Below, piece after piece: positions 21,115 to 23,039 of a DNA stretch of 23,039 nt (positions within the stretch are counted from its first letter, which is position 1; each line of letters begins with the position of its first letter). The translations under genes and the position numbers were made by a program. The notes beneath the pieces were generated by a model, which worked only from the letters and a program-made list of their open reading frames with translations, did not search any database and had not been told where the DNA came from. Source of the DNA: Candidatus Yanofskybacteria bacterium RIFCSPHIGHO2_01_FULL_41_26 (GTDB taxonomy: Bacteria; Patescibacteria; Paceibacteria; 2-02-FULL-40-12; GWA2-44-9); the NCBI GenBank assembly GCA_001794055.1, contig MGJB01000008.1:1-23039 (forward strand). Direction: 5' to 3'.

Positions 21115-21603
21115 TTATGACACATTCAGAATATTGGCGATAATAACTCCAACAACTATCGCCACGCTTCCGAGAATCACCATTTTTAAGACATTACCAA
21201 AAATTTTAGTTCCCGATATTTTCCCGCTAAAGACCCCAAGCAGTCCGAGAGCTGCTATTGAAAAGAGTATCGATACGATAAGAGCATTATTATTCAAGAA
21301 AACATAAGGGGCCAGCGGAATAAAACCCGATATAAAGTATGAAAAAAACATTATCAGTCCACTTTTAGCCGAACCCCTGATAGATATCTCCCGGCGTTTT
21401 GCATATTCTTCCGCTGAATGTTCCGACAAAATACTCCCGACCGCCATAGAGAACGCTTCGACAAATATCAAAATAGCCCCGGTCAATATCAGATGGCTCC
21501 TGGAAATTCCAGAGATCGCCACTCCAGACAACAATCCGACCGTCGAAACCAGGCTGTCCTCAACCCCAAAAATAAAATTTCTTAAACCAGAAGTTGATCT
21601 CAT
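21115..21603 (-). CDS. VIT1/CCC1-family metal (Fe/Mn) transporter-like protein
   Basis: This is a protein of about 162 residues with five likely membrane helices. The opening LRNFIFGVEDSLVSTVGLLSGVA matches the VIT/CCC1 signature in which an acidic pair lies in the first helix. A second acidic block follows (EAFSMAVGSILSEHSAEEY), where family members bind cytosolic Fe(II) or Mn(II). The longer cytosolic metal-binding helix of plant VIT1 is absent. An upstream TTG at 21624 would add seven residues, but the ATG at 21603 has GGTGAT about 9 nt before it, so I prefer that. It follows the DoxX gene closely (29 nt to this ATG) and may share its promoter. The metal is not known from sequence. Confidence 0.8.
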   Translation of the reverse strand: MRSTSGLRNFIFGVEDSLVSTVGLLSGVAISGISRSHLILTGAILIFVEAFSMAVGSILSEHSAEEYAKRREISIRGSAKSGLIMFFSYFISGFIPLAPYVFLNNNALIVSILFSIAALGLLGVFSGKISGTKIFGNVLKMVILGSVAIVVGVIIANILNVS

Positions 21604-21632
21604 TATTTTGATATCACCACGCAATTGTTAAA

Positions 21633-22079
21633 TTAGGCATATTTCCTTCGTTTTTGAAACCAAGAATCCAATCCCCAGACAGTCCCTGCATTTGAAGCAA
21701 AGAGAACAAGGAAGGTGGTTATGTAGATTATATGTTCGTCAACCAAGAATGAATGTTCTCCCGCATAAGGAAAGCTCAATACAGGCAAATAGTACAAAAT
21801 CATCAAAAGCACGCCTCCGACAGAAGCCAATTTCACCAATAATCCGATAATAAGAGCAACGCCAACAAGGGTAAGGCCCCATTCATTCACGAAATTTACC
21901 CAGCCGAGATTACCCGCGCTTGCGAACCATTGGAAAAGCCCGGGAAATGTTTTAGCGCTATTCAAATATTCCGTAGCCGACCAACTTGGATTTAAAACTT
22001 TTGTTATTCCGGCGTAGAAAAATAACACGCCCAAAGAGATCCTCGATAAAAAAACTGCTACTTTCAATTGTTTATCCAT
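21633..22079 (-). CDS. DoxX-family four-TM membrane protein
   Basis: This 148-residue protein has about four transmembrane helices. The starting motif LSRISLGVLFFYAGITKVLNP (12-32) is typical of the DoxX/DoxD-like family, as is the loop after it (SWSATEYLNSAKTFPGLFQWF). DoxX members are linked to respiratory quinone or redox stress complexes in some bacteria, but their activity is often unknown. A strong Shine-Dalgarno (GGAGGTG) lies 4 nt before the ATG, and an extended -10 (TGTTAAAAT) lies about 20 nt upstream. It probably starts a two-gene unit with the VIT-like transporter. The family is confident; the function is not. Confidence 0.85.
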   Translation of the reverse strand: MDKQLKVAVFLSRISLGVLFFYAGITKVLNPSWSATEYLNSAKTFPGLFQWFASAGNLGWVNFVNEWGLTLVGVALIIGLLVKLASVGGVLLMILYYLPVLSFPYAGEHSFLVDEHIIYITTFLVLFASNAGTVWGLDSWFQKRRKYA

Positions 22080-22100
22080 AAAACACCTCCATCCTTACCA

Positions 22101-22109
22101 ATTTTAACA
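22101..22109 (-). promoter_or_regulatory. Extended -10 promoter of the DoxX/VIT unit
   Basis: TGTTAAAAT on the minus strand gives a leader of about 15 nt that carries the GGAGGTG ribosome site. It contrasts with the leaderless genes elsewhere in the window. Confidence 0.5.
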
Positions 22110-22180
22110 CTAAAAAATCCCACGAAAAGCGGAATTGTGGACAAAGAAGCGCGAAGAAAATCTTGTCATTGCGTTAATAA

Positions 22181-23032
22181 TTACTTAAACCCAAACTTTT
22201 CTTTTAGACTCTTAAAAAAGTAGTGTTTTTCAAATTCAGCAAATTTTACCAAATGAGGCGAGTTTTTGATTATAATCTGATCATTCTTTTCAAGTGGAAA
22301 TGCTGATTCGCCGTCTCCTATTAATATGACATCGACTTTTTTATTAGTTTTTGATAGAGAAATTATACCGGTTTTTCTATAAGAAAGCACTTTGATATTA
22401 ATCGTATTGTTATATTTCACTACAACACTAGGACTGGGAATATCATGATCCAATAATTCGGTAATGATGAAGCATTTAATATCCGGCATAACTATCGGGC
22501 CATGAGCTGATAAGTTATATGCAGTCGAACCAGTAGCCGTAGCAACAAGAAGGCCAGTTCCTCTAATGTGTTGTACTGGGTGATTAGACACTTTGGCTTC
22601 AAGTTCAACCATGCCCAACGGATTTTTAATTACTACTTCATTCAATGCTTCAGTTCTAAAAATAGTCTTACCTTTTCTCTCAACTTCAGCCAGCACCATC
22701 ATCCGTTCTGTAATATCATACTTTCCTTTTAAAAAACTACTTAAAACTTTCAGGAAGTCTTTTTCCTGCCTTGCCGAGGCTAAAAATCCTATATTGCCCA
22801 GGTTCAAACCAAGTATTACTGAGCCAAGACGATGATATTTCCTGGCTGCTTCTAAGATCGTGCCGTCTCCACCAAGAACAATTATTAAATCGGGCTTGTT
22901 GGGATCAATCTTTAAATCAGGGAACCTCTTTTTGATAAAGGCTTTTATCCTGGTCGCCCATAGTAAAGCCCGCTTGTTTGAGGGGTGGTAGACAACATAG
23001 AATTTGTGAGGAAATTGACTTTTAATAACCAT
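22181..23032 (-). CDS. nadK: NAD kinase
   Basis: This 283-residue enzyme phosphorylates NAD to NADP in the cytoplasm. It has the ATP/polyphosphate-site motif VLGGDGTILEAARKY (52-66, with D56). GLNLGNIGFLA (75-85) is conserved in the family, N131 and E132 form the NE pair (ALNEVVIKN), and the GGDGT-partner motif TATGSTAYNLSAHGP (165-179) is present. The length fits bacterial NadK. An in-frame TAA lies directly before the ATG at 23032, so the start is secure. NADP from this enzyme would serve the SDR and other reductases in the window. Confident call. Confidence 0.94.
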   Translation of the reverse strand: MVIKSQFPHKFYVVYHPSNKRALLWATRIKAFIKKRFPDLKIDPNKPDLIIVLGGDGTILEAARKYHRLGSVILGLNLGNIGFLASARQEKDFLKVLSSFLKGKYDITERMMVLAEVERKGKTIFRTEALNEVVIKNPLGMVELEAKVSNHPVQHIRGTGLLVATATGSTAYNLSAHGPIVMPDIKCFIITELLDHDIPSPSVVVKYNNTINIKVLSYRKTGIISLSKTNKKVDVILIGDGESAFPLEKNDQIIIKNSPHLVKFAEFEKHYFFKSLKEKFGFK

Positions 23033-23039
23033 TTAGTGT

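Noticed and set aside
21604..21624. TTG start adding seven residues to the VIT-like protein
   Set aside because: There is no ribosome site before the TTG, while GGTGAT is well placed for the ATG at 21603; the conserved family sequence begins after that ATG.
1..23039. UGA recoding (Gly) as in Gracilibacteria
   Set aside because: TGA ends the propeller/pilin gene at 2799-2801 with a new gene 10 nt later, and conserved proteins read through without needing in-frame TGA.
1..23039. CRISPR array, insertion sequence or prophage
   Set aside because: No regularly spaced direct repeats, transposase, integrase or phage-structural motifs were seen on either strand.

Overview
The window looks like a piece of a Candidatus Patescibacteria (CPR) genome, most likely Parcubacteria-like. 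It is AT-rich and densely packed. TGA is used as an ordinary stop codon (for example at 2799-2801), so this is not the UGA-recoding Gracilibacteria/Absconditabacteria group. Several proteins resemble families I associate with this radiation: a TrbC/VirB2-like 'T4SS pilin' membrane domain, a coiled-coil lytic transglycosylase, and a secreted protein with a GQEHRSEVAK motif. These assignments come from reading motifs, not from a database search.

Layout. Positions 1-3288 hold an envelope module: a coiled-coil lytic transglycosylase (minus) divergent from a propeller/pilin fusion and a small anchored protein (plus). Positions 3300-7028 hold a phosphoglucose/phosphomannose isomerase, a P-loop kinase-like/CYTH fusion and a membrane PH/AlbA_2 fusion, all minus. 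Between the last two lies a gene-free, hairpin-rich stretch (5680-6017). Positions 7108-12851 form a minus-strand copper and envelope-redox cluster. In transcription order it holds a thioredoxin-fold protein, a CcdA/DsbD-like membrane protein, an unrecognised Cys-rich anchored protein, a DUF5676-like 2-TM protein, a P1B copper ATPase with a CPD motif, and two small multi-TM proteins. Positions 12955-15796 hold a small membrane protein, an RsuA-type pseudouridine synthase (plus), an overlapping DsbB/DsbA pair and a secreted coiled-coil protein. Positions 15894-23032 hold an M3 oligopeptidase, a D-2-hydroxyacid dehydrogenase, a DEAD-box RNA helicase, an SDR oxidoreductase, a VIT/CCC1-like transporter, a DoxX protein and NAD kinase, all minus.

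How the genes fit together. CcdA-like, thioredoxin-like, DsbA and DsbB proteins together could supply oxidising and reducing power outside the membrane. That would suit the Cys-containing exported proteins seen here, and copper export beside it suggests joint handling of metal and thiol stress (inference).

Two patterns stand out. First, at least five genes, probably six, have a -10 box ending only 5-9 nt before the start codon and no Shine-Dalgarno, which implies leaderless mRNAs; other genes (DoxX, DUF5676-like, PH/AlbA_2) have clear Shine-Dalgarno sites. Second, three related GC-rich palindromes occur. One lies in an intergenic hairpin and two lie in frame inside conserved enzymes, where they encode extra loop residues. 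This resembles the protein-coding palindromic elements of Rickettsia. No CRISPR array, transposase gene, rRNA or convincing tRNA was found.
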